Origin: JAMIFN01 sp035906235
GTDB lineage: Bacteria > Pseudomonadota > Gammaproteobacteria > Burkholderiales > Burkholderiaceae_C
DNA: 11,920 bases
Reading direction: 5' to 3'
Assembly: GCA_035906235.1 (NCBI GenBank)
Contig: JAMIFN010000122.1
Location: 1 to 11,920 of the forward strand
The position numbers and the translations under genes are program-made. The notes beneath the pieces were generated by a model. The model saw only the letters and a program-made list of their open reading frames with translations. It made no database searches and was not told the DNA's origin. Positions 1 to 7,019 of this stretch are shown piece after piece; the first letter of the stretch is position 1, and the number at the start of each line of letters is the position of its first letter.

Positions 1-30
1 TTTTAGAAAGTGCTTTACTCAGAGATACCT

Positions 31-2202
31 TTAGTGAATCCGCATCCCCGGTTGCGCCCCCGCCACGGGTTCTAGGATGTAAATACCTGGCTGGGCTTTT
101 TCATCGGCGTGGCTGGCGGCCAGTACCATGCCTTCGCTCACGCCAAATTTCATTTTGCGCGGGGCGAGGTTGGCCACCAGTACGGTGAGTTTGCCCACCA
201 AATCGGCAGGCTGGTAGCAGCTGGCGATGCCGCTAAACACATTGCGGGTTTTGGCGCTGCCATCTTGGTTTTTCTCGCCCACATCTAGGGTGAGTTGCAG
301 CAGTTTGGTCGAACCATCGACGGCCTTGCAATCCACAATTTTGGCTATGCGCAGGTCGATTTTGGCAAAGTCGTCAATGCTGATGGTGTCTGCCAGCGGC
401 TCGCCACCTGGGGCATTGGGGTCGATGATGGCCTCGGCTTTTTTTGCAGCTTTAGGCTCTTTTTTTGCTTCGTTTTTGATAGCTGCTTGGGCAGGTTTTT
501 CGGCCAAATCTTCGGATTTGATGCCGAATAATGCGTCTAGCTGCTTGGTATCTACGCGCTGCATCAGGTGTTTGAATTCGCCCATAGCGTGGCCTGCGGG
601 CAGCAGGTTTTGTGCGGCGGCAAAGCTTTGTGCGGGCAAGTTCAGCAGGCCCTCTACCTGCGCGGCCAGCTTGGGCAAGATGGGCGCTAGGTAAATACTC
701 AAGATGCGGAAGGCTTGCAGGCAGAGGGTGCAAACTTCGTGCAGGCGGGTTTCTTGGCCTTCTTGCTTGGCCAGCTCCCACGGTTTGTGCGTATCCACAT
801 AGGCGTTGACCAAATCAGCCAGCGCCATGATGTCGCGCACGGCTTTGCCGTATTCGCGCCCTTCGTACTGGGCGGCAATGTTGCTGCCAGCGGCCTGCAT
901 CTGCGCCAGCAGGCTTGCGCCTTCGGCATCTAGGCTGCCCAATTTGCCCGCAAAGCGTTTGCTGATAAAACCCGCTGCGCGGCTGGCGATGTTGATGTAT
1001 TTGCCGACCAAATCGCTATTGACCCGCGCCATAAAGTCGTCGGCGTTGAAGTCTATGTCTTCATTGCGGGCGCTTAGTTTGGCGGCCAGGTAATAGCGCA
1101 GCCATTCGGGGTTCATGCCCAGTTGCAAATACTTCAGCGGGTCTAGGCCAGTGCCACGGCTTTTGCTCATTTTCTCGCCGTTGTTTACGGTCAAAAAGCC
1201 ATGCACAAAAATATTGTCTGGCACTTTGCGCCCCGTAAAGTGCAGCATGGCCGGCCAAAACAGGGTGTGGAAAGTGATGATGTCTTTGCCGATAAAGTGG
1301 TATTGCTCTAAATCGGGCTGCGCCATGAAAGCCTCGTAGTCTTGGCCCTGTTTGCCCAGCAGATTTTTCAGGCTGGCCAAATAGCCCACGGGTGCGTCTA
1401 GCCAGACATAAAAATACTTGCCCTCAGCGCCGGGAATAGGAATACCAAAATAAGGCGCATCGCGCGAAATGTCCCAATCGCCCAGTTTGGCCTTGCCGTC
1501 TTCGCCTATTTCAAACCACTCTTTCACCTTATTGGCGACTTCGGGCTGTAGGCGGCCGCTTTGCGTCCAGCTTTGCAAAAACTCCACGGTGCGCGGGTCA
1601 GACAGGGTGAAGAAAAAATGTTCCGAGCTTTTCAGCACAGGCGTAGCGCCAGTGAGTGCCGAGAAGGGATTTTTCAAATCAGTGGGTTGATAGACAGCGC
1701 TGCAAACCTCGCAGTTGTCGCCGTATTGGTCTTGTGCGCCGCACTTGGGGCATACGCCTTTGATGTAGCGATCGGGCAAAAACATGCCTTTTTCGGGGTC
1801 GAAAAACTGCTCGATGGTGCGGCTTTGAATCAAGCCAGCCTTTTGCAAATCCAAATAAATCGCCTGTGCCAACTCGGTGTTTTCGGGGCTGTGAGTGGAA
1901 TACCAGTTGTCATGGCTGATGCCAAAGCCGTCTAAATACTGCTGGCGGCCAGCGGCGATTTCGCCCACAAAAGCCTCGGGCGTCACGCCTTTTTTCTCCG
2001 CCGCAATCATGATGGGCGCGCCATGCGCATCGTCAGCACCGACAAAATGTACGCGGTTGCCCTGCATTCTTTGATAACGCACCCAAATATCGGCCTGGAT
2101 GTATTCCATGATGTGGCCAATGTGAAAAGTGCCATTGGCATAAGGCAAGGCCGTGGTGACAAAAAGCGTGCGGAGCGTGGATGAGGGCGCTGGAATGGGC
2201 AT
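31..2202 (-). CDS. metG: Methionyl-tRNA synthetase (MetG, long form with C-terminal tRNA-binding domain)
   Basis: Charges tRNA-Met with methionine in the cytoplasm, for both initiation and elongation. The 723-residue product has every hallmark of the long class I MetRS: the HIGH box at residues 27-30 within a Rossmann fold, a zinc knuckle with Cys151, Cys154, Cys164 and Cys167, and the KMSKS loop at 344-348. An anticodon-binding helical domain covers about 390-550. A Lys/Ala-rich linker at about 568-600 leads to a Trbp111-like OB-fold domain at about 606-723, which in E. coli MetRS mediates dimerisation and tRNA binding. The ATG at 2202 is preferred because the conserved VTTALPYANG block begins at residue 15. 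The Shine-Dalgarno sequence is weak. It is divergent from the Mrp gene and intact. Identity is near certain. Confidence 0.98.
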   Translation of the reverse strand: MPIPAPSSTLRTLFVTTALPYANGTFHIGHIMEYIQADIWVRYQRMQGNRVHFVGADDAHGAPIMIAAEKKGVTPEAFVGEIAAGRQQYLDGFGISHDNWYSTHSPENTELAQAIYLDLQKAGLIQSRTIEQFFDPEKGMFLPDRYIKGVCPKCGAQDQYGDNCEVCSAVYQPTDLKNPFSALTGATPVLKSSEHFFFTLSDPRTVEFLQSWTQSGRLQPEVANKVKEWFEIGEDGKAKLGDWDISRDAPYFGIPIPGAEGKYFYVWLDAPVGYLASLKNLLGKQGQDYEAFMAQPDLEQYHFIGKDIITFHTLFWPAMLHFTGRKVPDNIFVHGFLTVNNGEKMSKSRGTGLDPLKYLQLGMNPEWLRYYLAAKLSARNEDIDFNADDFMARVNSDLVGKYINIASRAAGFISKRFAGKLGSLDAEGASLLAQMQAAGSNIAAQYEGREYGKAVRDIMALADLVNAYVDTHKPWELAKQEGQETRLHEVCTLCLQAFRILSIYLAPILPKLAAQVEGLLNLPAQSFAAAQNLLPAGHAMGEFKHLMQRVDTKQLDALFGIKSEDLAEKPAQAAIKNEAKKEPKAAKKAEAIIDPNAPGGEPLADTISIDDFAKIDLRIAKIVDCKAVDGSTKLLQLTLDVGEKNQDGSAKTRNVFSGIASCYQPADLVGKLTVLVANLAPRKMKFGVSEGMVLAASHADEKAQPGIYILEPVAGAQPGMRIH

Positions 2203-2301
2203 AAAGACCTAGAGTTTTTAAGTGCAAATGGGGGCGATAAGCTGAGACAATCGCCGCCTAAACCGCCTATTGTAGAAGCCCTAGCCTGAAAGTACTGCCC
2301 T
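2203..2301. promoter_or_regulatory. Divergent metG / mrp upstream region
   Basis: This 99-base gap separates two divergent start codons, so it must carry a promoter for each gene unless transcription enters from elsewhere. On the plus strand a possible -35 GAGACA (2244-2249) and -10 TATTGT (2268-2273) are 18 bases apart. On the minus strand I see no convincing box pair. The boxes are weak; only the divergent geometry is firm. Confidence 0.35.
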
Positions 2302-3378
2302 ATGAACGCCAGCCAAATTGCCACCGCACTTGCCCACCTGATCGACCCGCTGACTGCCCTGCCCTACGCGCACGAGAAAAACATCAGCGCCATTCAATTG
2401 CAGGCGGGCAAGCTGAGCTGCCGCATCGCCCTGCCCTATGCCTGCGCCAGCCTGCACCCCGCCATCAAAGCGCAAATCGACGCGGCTTTGCTGGGTATGG
2501 CGGGCGTGCAAGTGGCCGATGCCCAGCTGCACACCGCCATCATCGCCCACGCTATCGCCCAGGGTGCGCCCCTCATCCCCGGGGTGCGCAATCTCATCGC
2601 CGTGGCCTCGGGCAAAGGGGGCGTGGGCAAAAGCACCACTGCCGTGAATTTGGCCTTGGCCTTGCAGTACGAAGGTGCCAAAGTGGGTTTGTTAGATGCC
2701 GATATCTACGGCCCCAGCCTGCCGCATATGCTCAGCGTCAGCGCCAAGCCTGAGCTGAACGCCGACAAAATGATGCTGCCGCTGCGCCCCTATGGCCTGC
2801 AGATGAACTCCATAGGCCTTTTGATTCCACCCGAGAAAGCCAGCGCCTGGCGCGGCCCCATGGCCACGGGCGCGCTCGATCAATTGCTGAAACAAACCCT
2901 GTGGGACGATTTGGATTACCTCATCGTCGATATGCCGCCGGGCACGGGCGATATTCAGCTGACCATGGCGCAACGCGCCCCTGTCACGGGCGCGGTCATC
3001 GTCACCACGCCGCAGAATGTGGCGCTGCTCGATGCCGTCAAAGGCATCAACCTATTTCAAACCGTGCGCACGCCGATTTTGGGCGTGATTGAAAACATGG
3101 CCGTGTACACCTGCAGCGCCTGCGGCCAGACAGCGCATATTTTTGGCCAAGAAGGCGGGCAAAAGTTGGCCGATGGCGCGGGCTGCGAAGTGCTAGGCCA
3201 CATGCCGCTGAAACCCGCCATTCGCGCACAAGCCGACGCGGGCGTGCCCACCGTGGCGCAGGACGCCAATAGCGAGGAGAGCCGCCTCTACCGCGACATG
3301 GCACGCAAAATTGGCGCCAAGGTGGCGCTGCTGGGCAAAAACTACAGCGACAAATTCCCCACGATCAGCACGCAATAG
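2302..3378 (+). CDS. apbC: Iron-sulfur cluster carrier protein, Mrp/ApbC/NBP35 family P-loop ATPase
   Basis: A cytoplasmic scaffold or carrier that binds a [4Fe-4S] cluster and passes it to apo-proteins, using ATP. The 358-residue product starts with a short MIP18/DUF59-like region (about 1-80). It then has the deviant Walker A motif SGKGGVGKST at 103-112, with the signature second lysine typical of the MinD/Mrp group, LLDADIYGP near 130 and a Walker B-like VDMPPGTGD at 209-217. The CxxC pair Cys271/Cys274 bridges the cluster between protomers in this family. Length is as expected for bacterial Mrp. It is the first gene of a probable three-gene plus-strand unit, with only 25 bases before the next start. 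The Shine-Dalgarno sequence is weak. The metG/apbC divergent arrangement is, to my knowledge, common in betaproteobacteria. Confidence 0.95.
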   Translation: MNASQIATALAHLIDPLTALPYAHEKNISAIQLQAGKLSCRIALPYACASLHPAIKAQIDAALLGMAGVQVADAQLHTAIIAHAIAQGAPLIPGVRNLIAVASGKGGVGKSTTAVNLALALQYEGAKVGLLDADIYGPSLPHMLSVSAKPELNADKMMLPLRPYGLQMNSIGLLIPPEKASAWRGPMATGALDQLLKQTLWDDLDYLIVDMPPGTGDIQLTMAQRAPVTGAVIVTTPQNVALLDAVKGINLFQTVRTPILGVIENMAVYTCSACGQTAHIFGQEGGQKLADGAGCEVLGHMPLKPAIRAQADAGVPTVAQDANSEESRLYRDMARKIGAKVALLGKNYSDKFPTISTQ

Positions 3379-3403
3379 CCCTTCACCCCACCCCTGCCCT
3401 GTC

Positions 3404-4486
3404 ATGACCATCCCACCTATCCCCCAACGCCCACTGGGAAAATCTGGCCTCACCGTGCCTGCCATCAGCCTAGGCACCATGACTTTTGGCGAACAAGTGG
3501 GTGAAGCCCCCGCCCACGCCATGATGGACAGGGCGCTTGAGCGCGGCGTAAACGCTATGGATACGGCCGAGATGTATGCCGTGCCGCCGCGTGCTGAGAC
3601 CTATGGAAAAACCGAAGCCATCATCGGCAGCTACTTTGCCGCCCACCCAGGCAGGCGTGCCCAGTGGCAGCTAGCCAGCAAAATCGCCGGCCCTGGGCGC
3701 ATGGCCTATATCCGTGGTGGCAGCAACGATATGGGCGCAGCCACTTTTGAAATCGCCTGTAACGACAGCTTAAAACGCCTGCAAACCGATTACCTCGACC
3801 TGTATTACATCCACTGGCCCAATCGCTTGGTGCCCATGTTTGGCGAGGCTTATTTCAAAGTCGAAGATGCCGCCAGCCGCGCTGGCATTGATTCCATGCA
3901 CGAACAGTTGGAAGGCCTGACGCGCTTGGTAAAAGCAGGCAAGGTGCGGGCGATTGGTTTATCGAACGAAACGCCCTGGGGCGTGATGCATTTTTTGCGC
4001 CTGGCACGCGAACACGGCCTAGAGAAAATTTGCTGCGTGCAAAACGCCTATTGCCTCAGCAATCGCGTGCCCGATAACGGCCTAGACGAAGTGCTGCACC
4101 ACGAAAACATCGCGCTGATGGCGTATTCCCCCTTGGGCTATAGCGCCCTATCGGGCAAGTACAACGCCATGGGGCTGGATGCAGCCAGCACCCCGCCCGG
4201 GCGCATCGCCGATTACCCCAGCGTGCGCGTGCAGCGCTGGGCACGGCCTGAGGCATTAGAAGCCGCCCGCCGCTACGGGGCGCTGGCGCAAAAACACGGG
4301 CTAACACTGGTGCAATTGGCGCTGGGTTTTGTCTATCACAGCCCCAAAGTCACCTCCACCATCATCGGCGCATCAAACATGGCGCAGCTCGATGAAAATC
4401 TGGATGCTTGGGGCACGCAGCTCACGCCTGAAATTTTGGCCGAGATCGATGCCATCCGCTGGCAACTGCGCGACCCGGCGCAATAA
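3404..4486 (+). CDS. tas: NADP(H)-dependent aldo/keto reductase, Tas-like
   Basis: A soluble AKR-superfamily oxidoreductase of 360 residues folding as a TIM barrel. It resembles E. coli Tas in the opening LGxxGLxV and GTMTFGEQ blocks, the AEMYxVPPRxET block, SLKRLQTDYLDLYxxHWP and the IGLSNET block. The canonical catalytic tetrad is visible: Asp53, Tyr58, Lys93 and His137. The C-terminal STIIGAS motif (about 318-324) matches the NADPH phosphate-binding region of AKRs. The physiological substrate is unknown; E. coli Tas was found through suppression of a tyrosine auxotrophy, which does not settle a substrate here. The ATG at 3404 is chosen because homology begins right after it. The frame stays open upstream to a TTG at 3311, but that would overlap apbC with unrelated sequence. 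There is no clear Shine-Dalgarno sequence, so translational coupling to apbC 25 bases upstream is plausible. Confidence 0.92.
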   Translation: MTIPPIPQRPLGKSGLTVPAISLGTMTFGEQVGEAPAHAMMDRALERGVNAMDTAEMYAVPPRAETYGKTEAIIGSYFAAHPGRRAQWQLASKIAGPGRMAYIRGGSNDMGAATFEIACNDSLKRLQTDYLDLYYIHWPNRLVPMFGEAYFKVEDAASRAGIDSMHEQLEGLTRLVKAGKVRAIGLSNETPWGVMHFLRLAREHGLEKICCVQNAYCLSNRVPDNGLDEVLHHENIALMAYSPLGYSALSGKYNAMGLDAASTPPGRIADYPSVRVQRWARPEALEAARRYGALAQKHGLTLVQLALGFVYHSPKVTSTIIGASNMAQLDENLDAWGTQLTPEILAEIDAIRWQLRDPAQ

Positions 4487-4506
4487 AACCCCAGCAGAAA
4501 AACGCC

Positions 4507-4788
4507 ATGCAAGACGAAGATTTAGCCCCCCTGCCCGACATTGCCCTAGGGCTTTACCGCCACTACAAAGGTGGCGAATACGAGGTGCTGGGCGTGGTGC
4601 GCCATAGCGAAACGCTGGAAGCGCTGGTACTCTACCGCGCCCTTTATGGGCAGATGGGCTTGTGGGTGCGGCCTGCGGCCATGTTTATCGAATCGGTTTG
4701 TATCGAGGGGCAAAACCGTTTGCGATTTGAGAAAATAGACGAAGCTGAAGAAGCCCGAAAAGCTAAAAAACCCACAAAAATCGCTTAA
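4507..4788 (+). CDS. DUF1653 family small protein
   Basis: A 93-residue protein of the DUF1653 family. The diagnostic pattern is present: LYRHYKGGEYEVLG at the start of the domain, then VRHSETLEALVLYRALYG, then LWVRPAAMF, and a RLRFEKI segment near the end (RFxxI pattern). The fold is expected to be a small beta barrel and no biochemical role is firmly assigned to the family. The last 15 or so residues are a charged, lysine-rich tail outside the domain. It lies 20 bases after the aldo/keto reductase stop codon in the same direction, so it is probably co-transcribed with it. No signal peptide or membrane segment is visible. The family call is confident; the function is not. Confidence 0.88.
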   Translation: MQDEDLAPLPDIALGLYRHYKGGEYEVLGVVRHSETLEALVLYRALYGQMGLWVRPAAMFIESVCIEGQNRLRFEKIDEAEEARKAKKPTKIA

Positions 4789-4901
4789 AAAAACATAGCA
4801 GCTCAGGCAGGTTTTCTAGCCTATATTGCCAAAACAATCATTAAAAAATCATCAAAAACCAATAGCAAAAGCTAATTATCCCAAGATTTAGCCTAATTGA
4901 C

Positions 4902-4920
4902 AAAAATACCCGGGTATTAG
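4902..4920 (-). terminator. Possible weak terminator for the Crp-like gene (14-bp palindrome plus T run)
   Basis: Positions 4905-4918 are a perfect palindrome, AATACCCGGGTATT. Read on the minus strand, about 60 bases beyond the Crp-like stop codon, it can form a short stem (AATAC / GTATT around CCGG) followed by a run of T. The stem is short for an intrinsic terminator and the same palindrome could be a protein-binding site. The rest of the 193-base convergent gap (4789-4981) is AT-rich, with no gene that I can see. Confidence 0.35.
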
Positions 4921-4981
4921 TGCGCTATTTGGAATAATAAAGCTAGGGGAAGCCTTTACCTTTGTGGCGGCTAGCACAGCA

Positions 4982-5662
4982 CTACCACGGTCCATGCCCC
5001 ATCAGGTGATCGTGCAAAAGTACACGACCATCGGCCAACTCTTCGATATGGCCGGACTCGCTAAACACTTTCATCACACGGCTGACCATCTCACGGCTAG
5101 CGCCCACGGTTTTGGCGATGTCTTGGCGCGACACTTTGTCGGCAATGACCAATTGCTCATCGTCATTGCGGCTGGCCATCTCTATCAGCGTTCGCGCCAC
5201 GCGGCCATACACATCCAAAAGCGCTAGGCTTTCAATTTTGTGATCGGCGCTGCGCAGACGCCTTACCAAAGAACGCATCACCGCATCGGCGAATACGCTA
5301 CTGTCATTCAGACAGTGCAAAAACGCCTGCCGCCCAAGAACCAGCACATCCAACTGCCCATCTGCGCTAACGGTGGCCGAATGCGGCTCGCCATCGATCA
5401 GACTCATCTCGCCAATGCAATCCCCTGCGCCTAGGCGCGCCAAAATTACCTCGCGTCCCATTTCATTGCTCATGATCACCCGAGCACGGCCTGACAAAAC
5501 AATGTAGAAGGCAGCGCTGGTGTCGCCCTGTTTCACAATGGCTTCCGCGCGCTTAAAGCGTTTTTTGACCACTGTATCCGCAACCAATTGCGCCTGTTCA
5601 GGTGGTAACAAGGCAAAAAGGGGGACGCGACGAATAAGATCTAAATTGGAGATGATGGCCAT
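4982..5662 (-). CDS. Crp/Fnr-family transcriptional regulator
   Basis: A 226-residue DNA-binding regulator with the two-domain Crp layout. The cyclic-nucleotide-binding-like beta roll spans about 12-125, with GDCIGEMSLIDGEPHSATV (about 80-98) as the equivalent of the phosphate-binding cassette. A long dimerisation helix covers about 120-145 and a winged HTH about 150-215. The recognition helix reads SREMVSRVMK, so Arg190, Glu191 and Arg195 match the base-contacting residues of E. coli Crp; a TGTGA-like half-site is therefore a reasonable guess. His94 occupies the place of Crp Arg82, which binds the cAMP phosphate, so cAMP may not be the ligand. There is no N-terminal cysteine cluster, so it is not an Fnr oxygen sensor. 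It is divergent from trxB, which may or may not be a target. No clear Shine-Dalgarno sequence is visible. Confidence 0.92.
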   Translation of the reverse strand: MAIISNLDLIRRVPLFALLPPEQAQLVADTVVKKRFKRAEAIVKQGDTSAAFYIVLSGRARVIMSNEMGREVILARLGAGDCIGEMSLIDGEPHSATVSADGQLDVLVLGRQAFLHCLNDSSVFADAVMRSLVRRLRSADHKIESLALLDVYGRVARTLIEMASRNDDEQLVIADKVSRQDIAKTVGASREMVSRVMKVFSESGHIEELADGRVLLHDHLMGHGPW

Positions 5663-5813
5663 ACAACACGCAGGTTAAGGACAAATGCCGCCCAAACAAG
5701 GGAAAACGGAAAAAGTCAGAGTGGCGCCTAAGCTATAGTCGAGCCTAACACACCGTGCGCGGGCTTGCCCTGAAAACACGGGGATCTTTTTACCGTTTAA
5801 ACGCCCATTTGAT
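5663..5813. promoter_or_regulatory. Divergent crp-like / trxB upstream region with possible leader hairpin
   Basis: This 151-base gap must serve both divergent genes. On the plus strand a -10-like TATAGT lies at 5734-5739, with no good -35 box. If it is used, the trxB mRNA would begin near 5746 and carry a leader in which CCGTG (5753-5757) can pair with CACGG (5777-5781), with a GGGC/GCCC element in the loop and a T run at 5787-5791. No Shine-Dalgarno sequence is evident before trxB. I found no obvious TGTGA-N6-TCACA Crp site here. Confidence 0.35.
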
Positions 5814-6767
5814 ATGAAACATGCAAAAGTCCTCATCCTCGGCTCTGGCCCTGCTGGTTACACCGCCGCCGTGTACGCTGCCCGCGCCAACCTCAATCCC
5901 GTCCTCGTTACCGGCCTCGAACAAGGCGGCCAGCTGATGACCACGACCGAGGTGGACAACTGGCCAGCCGACGCCCAAGGCGTACAAGGCCCCGATTTGA
6001 TGCAGCGCTTTATGGCCCACGCCGAACGCTTTAAAACCGAAATGCTGTTTGACCAAATCAGCAGCGTGGATTTGTCCCAGCGCCCCTTTACGCTAACAGG
6101 CGATAGCGGCCAATACAGCTGCGACAGCCTGATTATTGCCACCGGCGCATCGGCCAAATACTTAGGCCTGCCCAGCGAAGAAGCCTTTAAAGGCCGCGGC
6201 GTCTCAGCCTGCGCCACTTGCGATGGTTTTTTCTACCGCGATCAGACCGTGTGCGTGGTAGGCGGCGGCAACTCGGCTGTCGAAGAAGCGCTGTATTTGT
6301 CGAATATCGCCAGCAAGGTGTATTTGGTGCATCGCCGCGACAAATTTCGCGCCGAACCGATTTTGGTGGACAAGCTGATGGACAAGGTGAGCGAGGGCAA
6401 AATTGTGCTCAAAACCTTCTTCCAGTTAGACGAAGTGCTAGGCGACCAAAGCGGCGTGACTGGCATCCGCATCCGCAGCACCCAAGATGAAGCCCAAACC
6501 GAAGATCTGGCATTGCAAGGCGCGTTTATCGCCATTGGCCACCACCCCAATACCGATATTTTTGCGGGTCAGCTGGACATGGAACACGGCTATATCAAAA
6601 CCCAGGGTACAGGCGCGGGCAGCTTTGCCACCATGACCAGCGTGCCCGGTGTCTTTGCCGCAGGTGATGTGCAAGACAGTATCTACCGCCAGGCGATTAC
6701 CAGCGCTGGCACGGGCTGCATGGCCGCACTGGATGCGCAGCGCTTTTTGGAGCAGCAAGAGGGGTAA
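5814..6767 (+). CDS. trxB: Thioredoxin reductase (NADPH)
   Basis: A cytoplasmic flavoenzyme that reduces thioredoxin with NADPH. The 317-residue product has the standard low-molecular-weight TrxR plan. The FAD-binding GSGPAG is at 10-15, the redox-active disulfide CATC at 133-136 is embedded in the NADPH domain, GGGNSA is at 150-155, and the NADP phosphate-binding HRRDKFRA starts at 173. The C-terminal FAD site reads AAGD followed by the RQAITSAGTGC block. All catalytic residues are present and length is normal. The ATG at 5814 fits family N-termini, which begin a few residues before LILGSGPAGYTAAVYAARA. It is divergent from the Crp-like gene. A short stem, AAAGCT / AGCTTT, sits just past the stop codon but lacks a T run, so it is not a clear terminator. 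Confidence 0.98.
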   Translation: MKHAKVLILGSGPAGYTAAVYAARANLNPVLVTGLEQGGQLMTTTEVDNWPADAQGVQGPDLMQRFMAHAERFKTEMLFDQISSVDLSQRPFTLTGDSGQYSCDSLIIATGASAKYLGLPSEEAFKGRGVSACATCDGFFYRDQTVCVVGGGNSAVEEALYLSNIASKVYLVHRRDKFRAEPILVDKLMDKVSEGKIVLKTFFQLDEVLGDQSGVTGIRIRSTQDEAQTEDLALQGAFIAIGHHPNTDIFAGQLDMEHGYIKTQGTGAGSFATMTSVPGVFAAGDVQDSIYRQAITSAGTGCMAALDAQRFLEQQEG

Positions 6768-6773
6768 AGCTAA

Positions 6774-6933
6774 GGAAGCTTTGCAACCCTTTGTGGATGC
6801 TGGCGCTTGAGCCTCAGGATGGGATACGAGGCCAAAAAATGAACCCTAGCGGGTATCCTGGTGAGTTTTTTCAACAAAGTTGCCCGCCTGATGCTGAGAT
6901 GCCAGCGCCGAAAGGGGCTTGTGCAGAGCGTCC
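6774..6933. repeat. Imperfect ~160-bp inverted repeat, candidate MITE or IS remnant
   Basis: The two halves of this non-coding stretch pair with each other over about 70 bases. Matching blocks include GGA/TCC at the tips (6774-6776 with 6931-6933), TGCA (6782-6785 with 6922-6925), GCTGGC (6799-6804) with GCCAGC (6901-6906), TCAGG (6814-6818) with CCTGA (6887-6891), and A6 (6834-6839) with T6 (6866-6871). The outer 12 bases match 10 of 12 and the inner 47 match 28 of 47 without gaps, counted by eye. The bases just outside are CTAA on the left and CTCA on the right, which could be a decayed 4-bp target duplication. There is no transposase inside. A MITE or solo insertion-sequence ends is the likeliest reading; I cannot name the parent. 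Confidence 0.5.
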
Positions 6934-6971
6934 CTCAAAATAAGTAAGGCCAAAAGGAGTCTCCCAAAATG

Positions 6972-6997
6972 AAAAATCCTGCCCTTAGGCAGGATTT
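6972..6997 (-). terminator. Intrinsic terminator of the PBP7-type gene
   Basis: A perfect 10-bp stem (6974-6983 with 6988-6997) with a 4-base loop, GC-rich towards the loop. On the minus strand it is followed by a T run. It begins 22 bases beyond the stop codon of the minus-strand peptidase gene. This is a textbook Rho-independent terminator. On the plus strand the stem lacks a long T run, so it is probably one-directional, though it may also slow read-through from trxB. Confidence 0.82.
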
Positions 6998-7019
6998 GGC
7001 TGTGTTCAGCAAGCCGGGG

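Noticed and set aside
1561..1935. 124-codon plus-strand open frame antisense to metG
   Set aside because: It lies wholly within the conserved metG sequence, has no Shine-Dalgarno sequence and no recognisable domain.
3311..3403. Upstream extension of the aldo/keto reductase to a TTG at 3311
   Set aside because: The 31 extra residues overlap apbC in another frame and do not resemble any AKR N-terminus; homology begins at the ATG at 3404.
4837..4858. Two tandem 11-mers (ATCATTAAAAA / ATCATCAAAAA) in the convergent gap
   Set aside because: Too short and too A-rich to separate from chance, with no further copies.
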